The translations under genes and the position numbers were made by a program. A stretch of DNA of 64,000 nucleotides from Lactobacillus sp. CBA3605. GTDB taxonomy: Bacteria; Bacillota; Bacilli; Lactobacillales; Lactobacillaceae. The DNA lies in the NCBI RefSeq assembly GCF_002970915.1, contig NZ_CP027190.1:496001-560000 (forward strand), given 5' to 3'. The notes under the pieces are model-generated. The model worked only from the letters and a program-made list of their open reading frames with translations, was not told where the DNA came from and made no database searches. Below are positions 17,083 through 26,171 of the stretch, piece after piece (within the stretch, counting starts at the first letter, position 1; each line of letters begins with the position of its first letter).

Positions 17083-17895
17083 TTAGTCCCCACCTAAAGT
17101 TGTTTGTGTGACTTGAAAAGCTGGTTGTTGAAGCCAATTTTTGGCAATCGTCGCAAAATGTTCCGGCGAGCCAGTCGTATAATAGGCATCTGGATAAGCT
17201 TTGGTCGCACTCGTATTTTCAATCCCAAGATAATCTAACATGAAAGAGACGTCATTAATCGTTTCGGCCCCCGAATCAATCAAAGTCACATCTTGGCCAA
17301 CGACATTTTGAATCAAGGGACGCAACAATGGATAATGGGTGCACCCTAAGACCAACGTGTCAATCCCGCTCGTTTTAAACGATTGCAGCGACTCTGCAAC
17401 GACTTTTTTAGCGACTGTTGACTGATACTCGTTAGATTCCACTAATGGAACAAACTTCGGACAAGCCTTGGAAATCACCGTAGCAGTCGGATCTTTGGCT
17501 AGAATTGCATCTCGATACGCATTACTGCGAATCGTCCCTTCTGTCGCAATCACACCAATTCGGTTGTTCTTGGATGCCTTGAGCGCCGCTCGTGACCCCG
17601 GAGAAATAACCCCAATCACTGGAATTTTAAGTTTCGCACGTAAATCGGGCAAAGCTGCAGCGGTGGCCGTATTACAGGCAATCACCAGCATTTTGATGTC
17701 TTGTTTTAGCAAAAAAGACGCCATCTGCCAGGAAAAGTCGCGGACTTGTTCACTCGGTCGCGGCCCATAAGGGAGCCGGGCCTGATCGCCAATGAAATTA
17801 ATGGTTTCCCGTGGCAATTGCTTAAGCGCTTGCTTGACGACCGTTAAGCCACCCACGCCGGAATCCATGAAACCAATTGCATGTTCATTTGCCAT
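17083..17895 (-). CDS. murI: glutamate racemase
   Basis: A 270-residue cofactor-independent racemase providing D-glutamate for peptidoglycan. The two catalytic cysteines lie in VIACNTATAA and LVLGCTHYPLL; the N-terminal IGFMDSGVGGLTV and the GPRPSEQV loop are typical. It is the first gene of the murI-rdgB-yfcE operon, with its own promoter at 17931-17959. Confidence 0.96.
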   Translation of the reverse strand: MANEHAIGFMDSGVGGLTVVKQALKQLPRETINFIGDQARLPYGPRPSEQVRDFSWQMASFLLKQDIKMLVIACNTATAAALPDLRAKLKIPVIGVISPGSRAALKASKNNRIGVIATEGTIRSNAYRDAILAKDPTATVISKACPKFVPLVESNEYQSTVAKKVVAESLQSFKTSGIDTLVLGCTHYPLLRPLIQNVVGQDVTLIDSGAETINDVSFMLDYLGIENTSATKAYPDAYYTTGSPEHFATIAKNWLQQPAFQVTQTTLGGD

Positions 17896-17930
17896 ATTAA
17901 AAATCTCCGTTCGCTGAATTCTGAAACTTC

Positions 17931-17959
17931 ATTATGGTCTTTTTTGAAACTGATTTCAA
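17931..17959 (-). promoter_or_regulatory. sigma-A type promoter of murI operon
   Basis: Minus-strand TTGAAA (17954-17959), 17-bp spacer, CATAAT (17931-17936). The -35 overlaps TGAAACTGATTTCA (17945-17958), which resembles cre but lacks the central CG. On the plus strand a TATAAT at 18037-18042 may serve yslB. Confidence 0.65.
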
Positions 17960-18094
17960 GCCAGACCCAGCGGCTTAAATTAGTAAAGTTTCCACTCAGA
18001 TGGTCGAAAAAGTTCTGCATCTGTCCAGAAACAAGGTATAATATTTATTATGAAGTGGCAATGATGCCGCGATTAGACATGGAGAGGACTTATC

Positions 18095-18625
18095 ATGACG
18101 AATGCCTTTTATTCTCAATTTGCAGGTAACACGATTAAGACTTCAGTTTTAAGTGTTGAAGTTTTACGTGATGCCTTGTTACCAAACTTGCTGGGAGCAG
18201 ATAGTAGTGGGATTCTTTACTGGGCTGGTAAGGATTTAGCGCGCCAATTTCCAGTCGCAACGACGGCTGACTTGGTCACTTTTTTTGAACAGGCTGGTTG
18301 GGGACACTTACTAGTCATCAAAGAAAGCGCAGATTTAATTACCTATGAATTAACCGGCGAACCCGTCGCTCGTCGAAGTTATGCCATCAAAAAACCAGAC
18401 TTTATGCTCGAAACTGGCTTTCTCGCTGAACAAGCTGTTCAACGCGTTGGCTGTGTTAGCGAGGCTAAGTTGACCTTTCAAAATAAGATGCGGATCCGGA
18501 TTGCCGTTACGATTGATCATAAACAACCCATCACCAATCACGATCCAGCCACCCCAATTGAAATCGTGCAGCCGTTACTTGACGACACCCCAGCTGACGA
18601 GACCACCCCTGAGAATCAAAACTAA
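18095..18625 (+). CDS. yslB: DUF2507 (YslB-like) protein
   Basis: A 176-residue cytoplasmic protein of the DUF2507/YslB family, of unknown function. The conserved core is visible: ILYWAGKDLARQFP, LVTFFEQAGWGHL and the FMLETGFLAEQ region with a following small-molecule-binding-like domain. The ATG follows GAGAGGACT. It is divergent from murI, upstream of trxA on the other strand. The Pro/Thr-rich C-terminus (residues 160-176) is probably disordered. Confidence 0.85.
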   Translation: MTNAFYSQFAGNTIKTSVLSVEVLRDALLPNLLGADSSGILYWAGKDLARQFPVATTADLVTFFEQAGWGHLLVIKESADLITYELTGEPVARRSYAIKKPDFMLETGFLAEQAVQRVGCVSEAKLTFQNKMRIRIAVTIDHKQPITNHDPATPIEIVQPLLDDTPADETTPENQN

Positions 18626-18657
18626 CCCATCACTTTTTAACTGATGGTTGAAAAAAA

Positions 18658-18695
18658 GACTAAGTTAGGCCAACCGCCATCACTTAGCCTTTTTT
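18658..18695 (+). terminator. terminator of yslB
   Basis: An 8-bp stem with one mismatch (18658-18665 with 18682-18689) followed by six T. A second small hairpin (CCATCA/TGATGG) precedes it at 18628-18646. Confidence 0.65.
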
Positions 18696-18700
18696 GTCGC

Positions 18701-18728
18701 AAAAAAAGACGCACAGCCTGAACTGCGC
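18701..18728 (-). terminator. terminator of trxA
   Basis: Short GCGCAG/CTGTGC stem with one wobble pair on the minus strand followed by seven T, next to the yslB terminator. Confidence 0.7.
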
Positions 18729-18753
18729 GCCTCCTTAACCTCGTCATAACCGT

Positions 18754-19071
18754 CTATGCTTCAACGTAAGTTGCTAAGGTCTTTTTAATTTGTTCCTTTG
18801 AATGGTAACCAACCAAGGTATCGACCACTTCACCGTCTTTTTTAACTAATAAAGTTGGAATACTCATAATACCAAAGTTTTGCGCCGTGTTTGGGTTCGC
18901 ATCTACGTCCATTTTGTTGAAAGTAACTTGATCCCCCATCTCACCGGCTAATTGTTCAACTACTGGTGATTGCATCCGACAAGGACCGCACCATGTTGCC
19001 CAAAAATCAGTTAGTGTAACGCCCTTTGCAGTATCCGTTTCAAAAGTCTTATCAGTAGTAGCTTCGACCAT
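18754..19071 (-). CDS. trxA: thioredoxin
   Basis: A 105-residue thioredoxin that reduces protein disulfides in the cytoplasm. The redox motif WCGPC lies in FWATWCGPCRM, and the cis-proline loop is MSIPTLLV. Full length and typical fold order. GGAGG precedes the ATG. It follows mutS2 on the same strand, an order common in lactobacilli. Confidence 0.96.
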   Translation of the reverse strand: MVEATTDKTFETDTAKGVTLTDFWATWCGPCRMQSPVVEQLAGEMGDQVTFNKMDVDANPNTAQNFGIMSIPTLLVKKDGEVVDTLVGYHSKEQIKKTLATYVEA

Positions 19072-19155
19072 TTTGATCGGCCTCCCTATAATTAGTTATT
19101 TACTATTTGTAAGTATATCAGTTATGCCCAAAAGAACAACTAATTTGCCTACAAC

Positions 19156-21522
19156 CTATTTGAAATTAACTTCGGTCGCCCCATTGCCACCGTGGTTCGG
19201 CGCAGCAAAGTGGAATGACTTCACTTGGCGGTTCGTTTGTAAATAGTCAGTAATTCCTTGTCGCAGCGCACCAGTCCCCTTACCGTGCACAATCGTGACG
19301 GCAGGATAGCCTGCTAACAAGGCCGCATCAATGTAGCGATCGACTTGCGTCATTGCATCTTCATACCGCACGCCACGTAGGTCAAGGTTCGGTGCCACAT
19401 GACTGGCATTAGCACTTTGGACCGTTGCGCGGGCTCGCTTTGGTTCGGCTTCGGGCTTGACCTTTTCTAAATCAGCCACTGAGATCTTCATTTTTAGAAT
19501 CCCCAGTTGGACTTCCCAAGCTTTGGCCCCCATCGACCGTACTAAGACGCCGCGTTGCCCATATGACTTAACTAGCACATCGTCGCCTTGATGGAAATCT
19601 TGTTTCGCCTTTTCATGTCGCAAGACCCGATTCTTTTTAAGCTTAGGTTGCTGCTCCAAGGCATTTAAGGCGCCCTTCGCATCAATTAGCTCGTTTTCTT
19701 TGATTGTCGCTGTCCCACTAGCTAATTGCTTCTTGCGCAGGTCACTAATGATCGCATCCGCTTGCGTTTTACTCTTTTCAACAATTGCATTAGCCTGAGC
19801 CTTAGCAGCCTCAACTAATTGATCTTTTTGTTGCTCATAAGCATTGAACTCACTCTTTAACTGCTTATGGAGTTTATCCGCGTCAGCTAGGTCAGTTGTA
19901 AGCTGCAACTGTTCGTCTTCAACCTGTTTGCGCTTAGCAACTAAGTCGGCAATCATCGCATTCAGGTCTTGGCTATCCGTATCTGTTAATGACCGAGCTT
20001 GCGCAACAATACTAGCTGGAATCCCTAATCGTTGTGCAATATCGAGGGCATTACTCCGCCCAGGAATACCCACCAATAAGCGATAAGTCGGCTTCAACGT
20101 GGCTTCATCAAATTCCATGCTGGCATTGATGGTATCCGGCCGGTTAAATCCATATGCTTTTAATTCGGGATAATGGGTCGTAGCAACCACTTGGGTATTC
20201 TTAGCCCCAATGGCGTCCAGAATGGCAATAGCTAATGCGGCCCCTTCTTGTGGGTCAGTCCCGGCACCCAATTCATCCACTAAGACCAAGCTACGGTCAT
20301 CGATTTGGGCCAGAAAGCTTTCGATATTTTCCATGTGGGATGAAAACGTACTTAAGTTTTGTTCAATCGACTGTTCATCACCAATATCGGCAAAAATTTC
20401 ATCGTAAATCCCAATCCGACTACCTTCATCCGCGGGAATAAACAACCCAGATTGCCCCATCAATTGTAAGAGTCCCAACGTTTTTAACGTGATGGTCTTC
20501 CCACCAGTATTAGGACCGGTAATGACAATCGCTTGGTAATCCGTCCCCAATGTAATGTCGTTAGCCACGACCTTCTTTTGATCGATCAACGGATGCCGGG
20601 CTTGACGTAAAAAGACTTCATTTTTGCTAGAAACTTGTGGTTCAGTCGCATGCATGGCATGGGCGTATCGCGCCTTCGCATTGATAAAATCAAAATGGCC
20701 CAGAATCGCGGCATTAGCTAAAATTTCTGTCTGATAAGGGGCAATCAAATTGGATAGTTCCTCTAAAATACGCTGTTCTTCTTGCTTTTCAGCAACTTGA
20801 TTCTGTCGTAACCGGTCATTTAGTGCCATCACAGCTTGTGGTTCAATGAATAACGTCTGTCCACTGGCACTTTGATCATGGACGATTCCCCCAAAGCGAC
20901 TGCGGTTTTCAGCCTTAACGGGAATCACGTAACGATCATTACGAATGGTGATGATTGGATCACTGAGATACTTGGAATCCTTACCACGGGTATATTGTTC
21001 CATTTTTGCCCGAATCTCAGCTGCTGTTTTACTGATATGCCCTCGAATGCTGCTTAACTCCGGTGACGCTGAGTCAGTGATGTGACCGTCACCTTCGATA
21101 GCATTCGCTAATTGTTTCGTCACCGCTGGTAAAGTGACCAGTGCTTGGACTTCATCAAATAAGCGGCGGACGCCATTTTCTGGTGCTTCCGCTAAGAGGT
21201 CCTCAAAAAAGCGCGTAATCGCTTGCGTCGTTTTTAAGACCCGGCCAATTTGTCCAAGTTCACTCCCATTTAACGTCGCACCAATGGCTAAACGCTTCAT
21301 ATGTGGCGCAATATCCGCTAACCGAGCAATTGGAATACCGCCTTTAAGTCGGTAAACCTCGGCCCCGTCGTTGGTCTCATCTAGGGCCAATTGAACAGCG
21401 TCTAAAGCGGTCATTGGCTGTAACTCATTCAGTTCTTTTTGACCAGCAGCCGAGACCACATAGGGTAAGAGCTGCTGTTTAACTTGTTGGTATTCTAAGG
21501 TGGTTAATACTTTGGAATTCAA
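19156..21522 (-). CDS. mutS2: endonuclease MutS2
   Basis: A 788-residue MutS paralogue lacking the mismatch-recognition domain. It binds branched DNA or collided ribosomes and has an Smr nuclease domain. The core/clamp region (1-320) is followed by the ABC-type ATPase with Walker A GPNTGGKT near residue 332 and Walker B VLVDELGAGTDP. A coiled-coil segment (about 510-610) leads to a KOW-like basic linker and the C-terminal Smr domain (LDLRGVRYEDAM ... IVHGKGTGALRQG). The start is TTG with GAGGGG six bases upstream. It lies between zapA and trxA. A cvpA gene, often found next to zapA in Firmicutes, is absent here. Confidence 0.95.
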   Translation of the reverse strand: MNSKVLTTLEYQQVKQQLLPYVVSAAGQKELNELQPMTALDAVQLALDETNDGAEVYRLKGGIPIARLADIAPHMKRLAIGATLNGSELGQIGRVLKTTQAITRFFEDLLAEAPENGVRRLFDEVQALVTLPAVTKQLANAIEGDGHITDSASPELSSIRGHISKTAAEIRAKMEQYTRGKDSKYLSDPIITIRNDRYVIPVKAENRSRFGGIVHDQSASGQTLFIEPQAVMALNDRLRQNQVAEKQEEQRILEELSNLIAPYQTEILANAAILGHFDFINAKARYAHAMHATEPQVSSKNEVFLRQARHPLIDQKKVVANDITLGTDYQAIVITGPNTGGKTITLKTLGLLQLMGQSGLFIPADEGSRIGIYDEIFADIGDEQSIEQNLSTFSSHMENIESFLAQIDDRSLVLVDELGAGTDPQEGAALAIAILDAIGAKNTQVVATTHYPELKAYGFNRPDTINASMEFDEATLKPTYRLLVGIPGRSNALDIAQRLGIPASIVAQARSLTDTDSQDLNAMIADLVAKRKQVEDEQLQLTTDLADADKLHKQLKSEFNAYEQQKDQLVEAAKAQANAIVEKSKTQADAIISDLRKKQLASGTATIKENELIDAKGALNALEQQPKLKKNRVLRHEKAKQDFHQGDDVLVKSYGQRGVLVRSMGAKAWEVQLGILKMKISVADLEKVKPEAEPKRARATVQSANASHVAPNLDLRGVRYEDAMTQVDRYIDAALLAGYPAVTIVHGKGTGALRQGITDYLQTNRQVKSFHFAAPNHGGNGATEVNFK

Positions 21523-21577
21523 TGTAATCCCCTCTCATTGTACGACTTACCTAGATGGCAAAAAAAAGACGATGCAG

Positions 21578-21835
21578 TTATTCATTGGCATCATCCGCTT
21601 GCATCTTTAATAATTCTGCTTGTTTATCCACCTGATCTGAAATCGCATTGAAAGCGAGTAACGTCGCAATCTCTTGGTCGGACAGATCCGGGGCTAACTT
21701 CTTTAATTGTTCAATTTGGTCGTTCATCATCCGCGTCACCGTTTGCATGTGACGATCGGATGCACTGCCGATGATCGTATAGGTGTGACCATCAATCTCG
21801 GCTTTAAAACGCCGCTTGTTCGCAGTCATCAACAT
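21578..21835 (-). CDS. zapA: cell division protein ZapA
   Basis: An 85-residue protein that bundles FtsZ filaments at the Z-ring. ZapA features: N-terminal RRFKAEIDGHTYTIIGSAS strand-rich head, then MMNDQIEQLKKL and a C-terminal helical dimerisation part. AAGGAG precedes the first ATG by 4 bp; an ATG two codons later is an alternative. An extended -10, TGCTAAAAT on the minus strand at 21878-21886, may be its promoter. Confidence 0.88.
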   Translation of the reverse strand: MLMTANKRRFKAEIDGHTYTIIGSASDRHMQTVTRMMNDQIEQLKKLAPDLSDQEIATLLAFNAISDQVDKQAELLKMQADDANE

Positions 21836-21958
21836 CCAGCTCCTTATTCAATAACACATACTTTGTAACCTAAGTATATTTTAGCATGAAAGCCGTGGTT
21901 ATGCGACCTTTGAGCCTAAGAAGACCCAAACTCACCATTAACTTAATCAGGCTATCTC

Positions 21959-22003
21959 AAAAAAGCCATTGCCAGTAATCAAGCATCGATTACCAACAAT
22001 GGC
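21959..22003 (-). terminator. terminator at the end of the WxL gene group
   Basis: A 16-bp stem with one mismatch (21965-21980 with 21988-22003) and six T on the minus strand. It is the first clear terminator met by transcripts coming leftward from the EPS/WxL island. Confidence 0.9.
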
Positions 22004-22013
22004 CAAACTTAAC

Positions 22014-23072
22014 TTATTCGTGTTTTTTTGCAGAACGCTTCGATCGTCTTCGACCCAAGTAATAAGCTAATAGGACCAATAAAATAATGAGTAAGAGCAG
22101 CCCAATGAGCAACCACCACCAGAAATGAGTCGTTTTTTGTAAGTTCCGGTTGGCATGTTGGGCCTGCGCAGCTGTAATCGTAAAGTTCCGATTAAAAACC
22201 CAGCTCTGGGTCCCTGACTTCGCCACTAAGTGTAGGCGATACTTGCCAGCCTTTAATCGCTGCTGATTCGTATTGATTTTATAATCAAAGTCAGAATCCG
22301 GCGCCATCCCTAAATCATTTTGGCGAGACGTATAAACAGTTTTACCAGTTTGCGTCATCACCTTACTATTAATCGTTAACTTCTGAATGAGCTGTGGCGC
22401 CGGGTTTGCTAAATTAACTAACACGGCCGGACTGAACTTTGCCTGACTATCCGTCCCCGTTGTAATCTTAGTTAACTTCAGCTGTGGCGCAACTACGTCG
22501 ACCACATCTTCACGCAACACAATTCCTAGCGCTAATGCATATTGATTGTGAATTCGAAAGCCTTTTTTGTTAGTCGCTTTTCCCGTCGACTTTGCGGTAT
22601 TGACAACATAGAGCGCCCCTTCTAACATGCCCTTAAACGCCGCTTGTGGGACGTGATACGTTAGCTTAATTAGGCGTTTTTCATGTGCCTGAAGTGTCAC
22701 CTGCTGCGGCACTTGAAAGAGTTCCTTCAATTGATACGGCACCGTCGTTTGTTGCGCAGTTAAGTTTGTCGTATCATAGGCTTCTGAGCCGCTTTCAGTT
22801 GTATAGCCACTGTTCACCGCCAACTTGAGCGTCAATGGCTGATCTGTCAAGTTAGTCGCCAACACCTTTAACGTGCCTTGCTCGTTCGGCTTAACTTGTA
22901 AATCAAAATACGACACCCGCTTTTGCTTTAACTGGTGGTGATCACGCACCATTTGGAGCGTAAAGCCGGCGCCCGTATCGGCTTTCGCTAATAACGGAAC
23001 ACTTAGCAGCCAAAAACTCAACGCAATTAGCCACCAACCGGTTAACTTCAAAATGCACTTTTTCTTACCCAT
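22014..23072 (-). CDS. DUF916/DUF3324 surface protein (WxL-associated)
   Basis: A 352-residue cell-surface protein. A signal peptide ends near residue 32 (LLAKADTGAG). A DUF916-type peptidoglycan-binding domain follows (about 35-160, FDLQVKPNEQGTLKVLATN), then a DUF3324-type domain (about 165-300), one membrane helix (about 322-342, FWWWLLIGLLLLIILLVLL) and a basic tail RRRSKRSAKKHE. Such proteins form complexes with WxL proteins on the wall of lactobacilli and enterococci and can bind host or polymer ligands. It is the last gene of the choice-of-anchor-A/WxL/DUF916 group. Ribosome-binding site is weak. Confidence 0.88.
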   Translation of the reverse strand: MGKKKCILKLTGWWLIALSFWLLSVPLLAKADTGAGFTLQMVRDHHQLKQKRVSYFDLQVKPNEQGTLKVLATNLTDQPLTLKLAVNSGYTTESGSEAYDTTNLTAQQTTVPYQLKELFQVPQQVTLQAHEKRLIKLTYHVPQAAFKGMLEGALYVVNTAKSTGKATNKKGFRIHNQYALALGIVLREDVVDVVAPQLKLTKITTGTDSQAKFSPAVLVNLANPAPQLIQKLTINSKVMTQTGKTVYTSRQNDLGMAPDSDFDYKINTNQQRLKAGKYRLHLVAKSGTQSWVFNRNFTITAAQAQHANRNLQKTTHFWWWLLIGLLLLIILLVLLAYYLGRRRSKRSAKKHE

Positions 23073-23119
23073 ATTATCCGTGGCCCCTAGTCTCTCCTAA
23101 GTTAAATTGATGAGTCGCT

Positions 23120-23740
23120 TTATGGTGTGGTCGTTGACGCTGTATTACTCAAGGTCCAAGTAATCGTGGCATCATAGGTCCCGGCATTCACACTAGAAGC
23201 TTGGTCCAATGCTAAGGTACTCGTATCAGCTGTCGTGGCCGTTGCTGCGCCAATCCCACCGGTTTTAGCACTTGTATTATCCCAAACCTCAGCCGCCGAA
23301 GTTCCAATGGTCTTCGCATCAATCCCGTTGCTAGCGGAATATGTGATGGCCCCATTAACAGATGTACTACCGTTCTTAAATGGACTGATTGCCGCTTGCA
23401 CGTTCCAGTCTGGGGTGGTGGCCCCACGATAGTCACTCACCGTTAATTCAGCGGTTTTGGCCCCGACAATTGTCCCACTTGTTGCGGTAGCCGGATTAAC
23501 CACCCCAGCGCCAGTGTAAGCTAACGTCGGATTAGTCGTCATGACCGTCTTAACATCCGTATTCGCAAATTCAAAATCTGGGACACTAGTCAATTCCAGT
23601 TGACCAGCATCAACCGTAAATTCACCAACTGAATTGCCCGCAGTAACAGCGGCAGTATCAGCGGCTTGCACTGGGACAACATAAGCAGTGCCTAACCCTA
23701 ACGTCGCAACTAACCCTAAAACAAGTTGCATCTTCTTCAT
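23120..23740 (-). CDS. small WxL-domain surface protein
   Basis: A 206-residue secreted protein. Signal peptide 1-26 is cleaved after PVQA. The rest is one WxL domain: the first motif is DWNVQA with Trp112, the second WTLSNTAS with Trp195-x-Leu197 close to the C-terminus. WxL domains bind peptidoglycan non-covalently and pair with DUF916/DUF3324 partners, here encoded next door. The ATG follows GGAGG. Ala/Thr-rich, with no catalytic motif. Confidence 0.92.
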   Translation of the reverse strand: MKKMQLVLGLVATLGLGTAYVVPVQAADTAAVTAGNSVGEFTVDAGQLELTSVPDFEFANTDVKTVMTTNPTLAYTGAGVVNPATATSGTIVGAKTAELTVSDYRGATTPDWNVQAAISPFKNGSTSVNGAITYSASNGIDAKTIGTSAAEVWDNTSAKTGGIGAATATTADTSTLALDQASSVNAGTYDATITWTLSNTASTTTP

Positions 23741-23772
23741 GAAATTACCTCCAATATATTTTTTTAATCACG

Positions 23773-26130
23773 CTAATCATCCGTTGTGGTTAAATCATAG
23801 TTCAGGACCCAACGTAATGGCATTTGGTACGTGTGCCCCCGTTGAATATTGGCTGAACTTTGATTCGCATCAACTTGCATTGCCAACGTTAATTGGGTAC
23901 TGGTGGTTGGCGTGGTCGTCTTAGATAGTAAGTCAGTTGAATCATCATTAAGACTCATCTCCTTTGAAGTCGCTGCATCCCCGATTTGATACTGGTAAGT
24001 CATAATCGAATTATCTGCGACCGGCAAGGCACCATCGGTCAAAGTTTGGTTCAAGTCAGCATCGGCTTGTAAACTTAGACTCACTGGCACTTGCCAATCA
24101 TTCGTTAAAGTTACGGTTTGTTGACCGCTATAGATTAAAGCTTGATCAGTGACTTCATTTAATTTAAAGACATTTGGAATGGTCGCTTTGACTTGCCCCG
24201 TGGTCACAATGTTTAAAGTCGTTGTAGGGTAAGTCGTCGCATTGGTTTTCAAGAAATCCGCCACATCGCTAGCTTCAATTTGATCCCCATTGGTCATTGT
24301 TTTCGGTAAAACCACTAATTTAACTCGATTCGTCTGCGCTAACGTCGCGTAAATGGCTTTGGTTAGTTGCGAGGCATGCTCAGTAGGATCGACTGTACTG
24401 CTCTCAGTTGCTTGGTCATCAGTTGCGGCTAACGCCGACTTGAAACCGGTTAAATCTTTGACCGCACCAAGTTCAAAGGTATTAGTTGTTTGCGTTATAT
24501 CATAGTTATCGCTCGCTAGCGGTACGACTTGCCAAGTTGAACTATCATTCAATTGATAGAATAACTGATAGTCCGCTTTGTTAGTTGTGACGGTGGTTTT
24601 TAACTTAAGTGGTTTAGCCGCCGTCACGGTCCGCGTATCCGTTGCAGTACTGCCACCAGCAGTCGTCTTCACAGTAGCATCAGTACTCGTCCCGTCACCT
24701 TGGTACGCTGTCACCGTCTTTAGTTTCGGGACCCGGACCTGATTAGGGTCAAGTTGATCAATCACATCACTCGATATATGGGCCACATCAAAGCTACTAG
24801 CCATGACCCGCGCCGGTAACATGTTATTTTCAACTAAGACATTTTTCCCTGAAATAACATTGCCATAGAAGTATTGGCTCGACCCAACGTTGGAAACTTT
24901 AATACTGGCATTGGGCGCCATAATACTGCCAGTAAATAGATTATTACTATCGCCTTGATCCGCAGTGAGATAGTCGTCACCGGATGTCGTTGCATTCGGA
25001 AAATTGTTGAGAATATGACTGGACAGTAGCTGGTTAACTGTCGCCTTGGTGCCATCAGAATTCGTGACCGTATCATTTTGACTGTTAGTAATCACCTTGC
25101 CGGTCGTATCAGTTACACTGAATTCGTAAGCGCTTCCCCAACTGAATGGCATACTCGTCGTCACCCCCGTCCAATTGACGAAGATATACGGTGCATACCG
25201 ATACGTGGCATAAGCTTGGTCATCACCGCTGGCATTGCTAGCCGTATCCGTGGCCATATTTTTAATAGTAACTTTGACAGAACTTGGTTTACCAGAGAAG
25301 TTCAAGAAGACCATCGGTGGTTCAGTATCAAAAACACTTTTATAATTATCCGCTAACGTTATCGTTACGCTCGGACTACTGCCACTTAAATCACTGTTGG
25401 CAGTGACCCCCGTGACGCCCCCATTGGCAATCGTCGCTTGCTTAGTTGTAAAGGAGTTATAATAGGAAGAAATACTTTTAATTTGGGCAGCAGCCGCTTT
25501 AAAATAATTGGTAGCGTCGGTCGCATCAGGGTCCAATGTCAAGCTGGCACCATCGTTTTCCTGCGCGTAGTCTGCCAACATAGACGCCTGATTATCTTTA
25601 AAATAGGTCACATCGCCAACGTTGGCCGCGGCTAAGTGACTAATCAAAGTCTGATAACTCGTCTTTTGACTGCTTGTCCATACACTAGCTGCTTGATGAC
25701 GTAGATTATTCGCCACGACCGTATCATCAGTAGCTAACTTGCCGGCATGATTCAAAATATCAAACATATTTTGTCCTTGCGACTTTAGCGTACTGTCAGT
25801 CGAATCATAAGGAATCTCATTGGCAACATACACCGGTGAAAATTGCGACAATTTGTTCCACTCAATCCCGTTATTATCAATACTACCGTCACGTTCCACA
25901 ATCTGATTAGCCGCATACCGCCCCTCTAGCGTCGAGATCGGACTCCCACCAATTGTCAACTTACCAGCTGCAAAGGCGTTATAGTATGACCCCACACCGA
26001 AAACATAATTACCAACTGACGAATCCGGAAATGGTAACGTGTCGGCTTTAGCTGCTGGCTGAATCAACCCGTAGCTAAATAAACTGATCAACGCTAAGAA
26101 CATGAATTTTAGTTGTTGTCTTTTTTTCAT
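23773..26130 (-). CDS. choice-of-anchor A family adhesin with terminal WxL-like motif
   Basis: A 785-residue secreted protein. The signal peptide ends near LIQPAAKADT. A choice-of-anchor A domain covers roughly residues 35-450, with the opening PFPDSSVGNYVFGVG and the diagnostic end part FTGSIMAPNASIKV and YFYGNVISG. A Thr/Ala-rich beta region follows (about 470-700). The last residues, MPLRWVLNYDLTTTDD, contain Trp-x-Leu, like the second WxL motif, so this chain itself seems to end in a WxL-type wall-binding domain. Start ATG 26130, with GGGGA before it. It lies 41 bp after the flippase stop on the same strand and 32 bp before the WxL gene. Confidence 0.8.
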   Translation of the reverse strand: MKKRQQLKFMFLALISLFSYGLIQPAAKADTLPFPDSSVGNYVFGVGSYYNAFAAGKLTIGGSPISTLEGRYAANQIVERDGSIDNNGIEWNKLSQFSPVYVANEIPYDSTDSTLKSQGQNMFDILNHAGKLATDDTVVANNLRHQAASVWTSSQKTSYQTLISHLAAANVGDVTYFKDNQASMLADYAQENDGASLTLDPDATDATNYFKAAAAQIKSISSYYNSFTTKQATIANGGVTGVTANSDLSGSSPSVTITLADNYKSVFDTEPPMVFLNFSGKPSSVKVTIKNMATDTASNASGDDQAYATYRYAPYIFVNWTGVTTSMPFSWGSAYEFSVTDTTGKVITNSQNDTVTNSDGTKATVNQLLSSHILNNFPNATTSGDDYLTADQGDSNNLFTGSIMAPNASIKVSNVGSSQYFYGNVISGKNVLVENNMLPARVMASSFDVAHISSDVIDQLDPNQVRVPKLKTVTAYQGDGTSTDATVKTTAGGSTATDTRTVTAAKPLKLKTTVTTNKADYQLFYQLNDSSTWQVVPLASDNYDITQTTNTFELGAVKDLTGFKSALAATDDQATESSTVDPTEHASQLTKAIYATLAQTNRVKLVVLPKTMTNGDQIEASDVADFLKTNATTYPTTTLNIVTTGQVKATIPNVFKLNEVTDQALIYSGQQTVTLTNDWQVPVSLSLQADADLNQTLTDGALPVADNSIMTYQYQIGDAATSKEMSLNDDSTDLLSKTTTPTTSTQLTLAMQVDANQSSANIQRGHTYQMPLRWVLNYDLTTTDD

Positions 26131-26171
26131 AAGTCCCCACACTTTTGATTGGTTGGAAAATAAATTTAAAC

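Noticed and set aside
17945..17958. TGAAACTGATTTCA as a second cre site
   Set aside because: Lacks the central CG that is needed in cre; noted only as overlapping the murI promoter.
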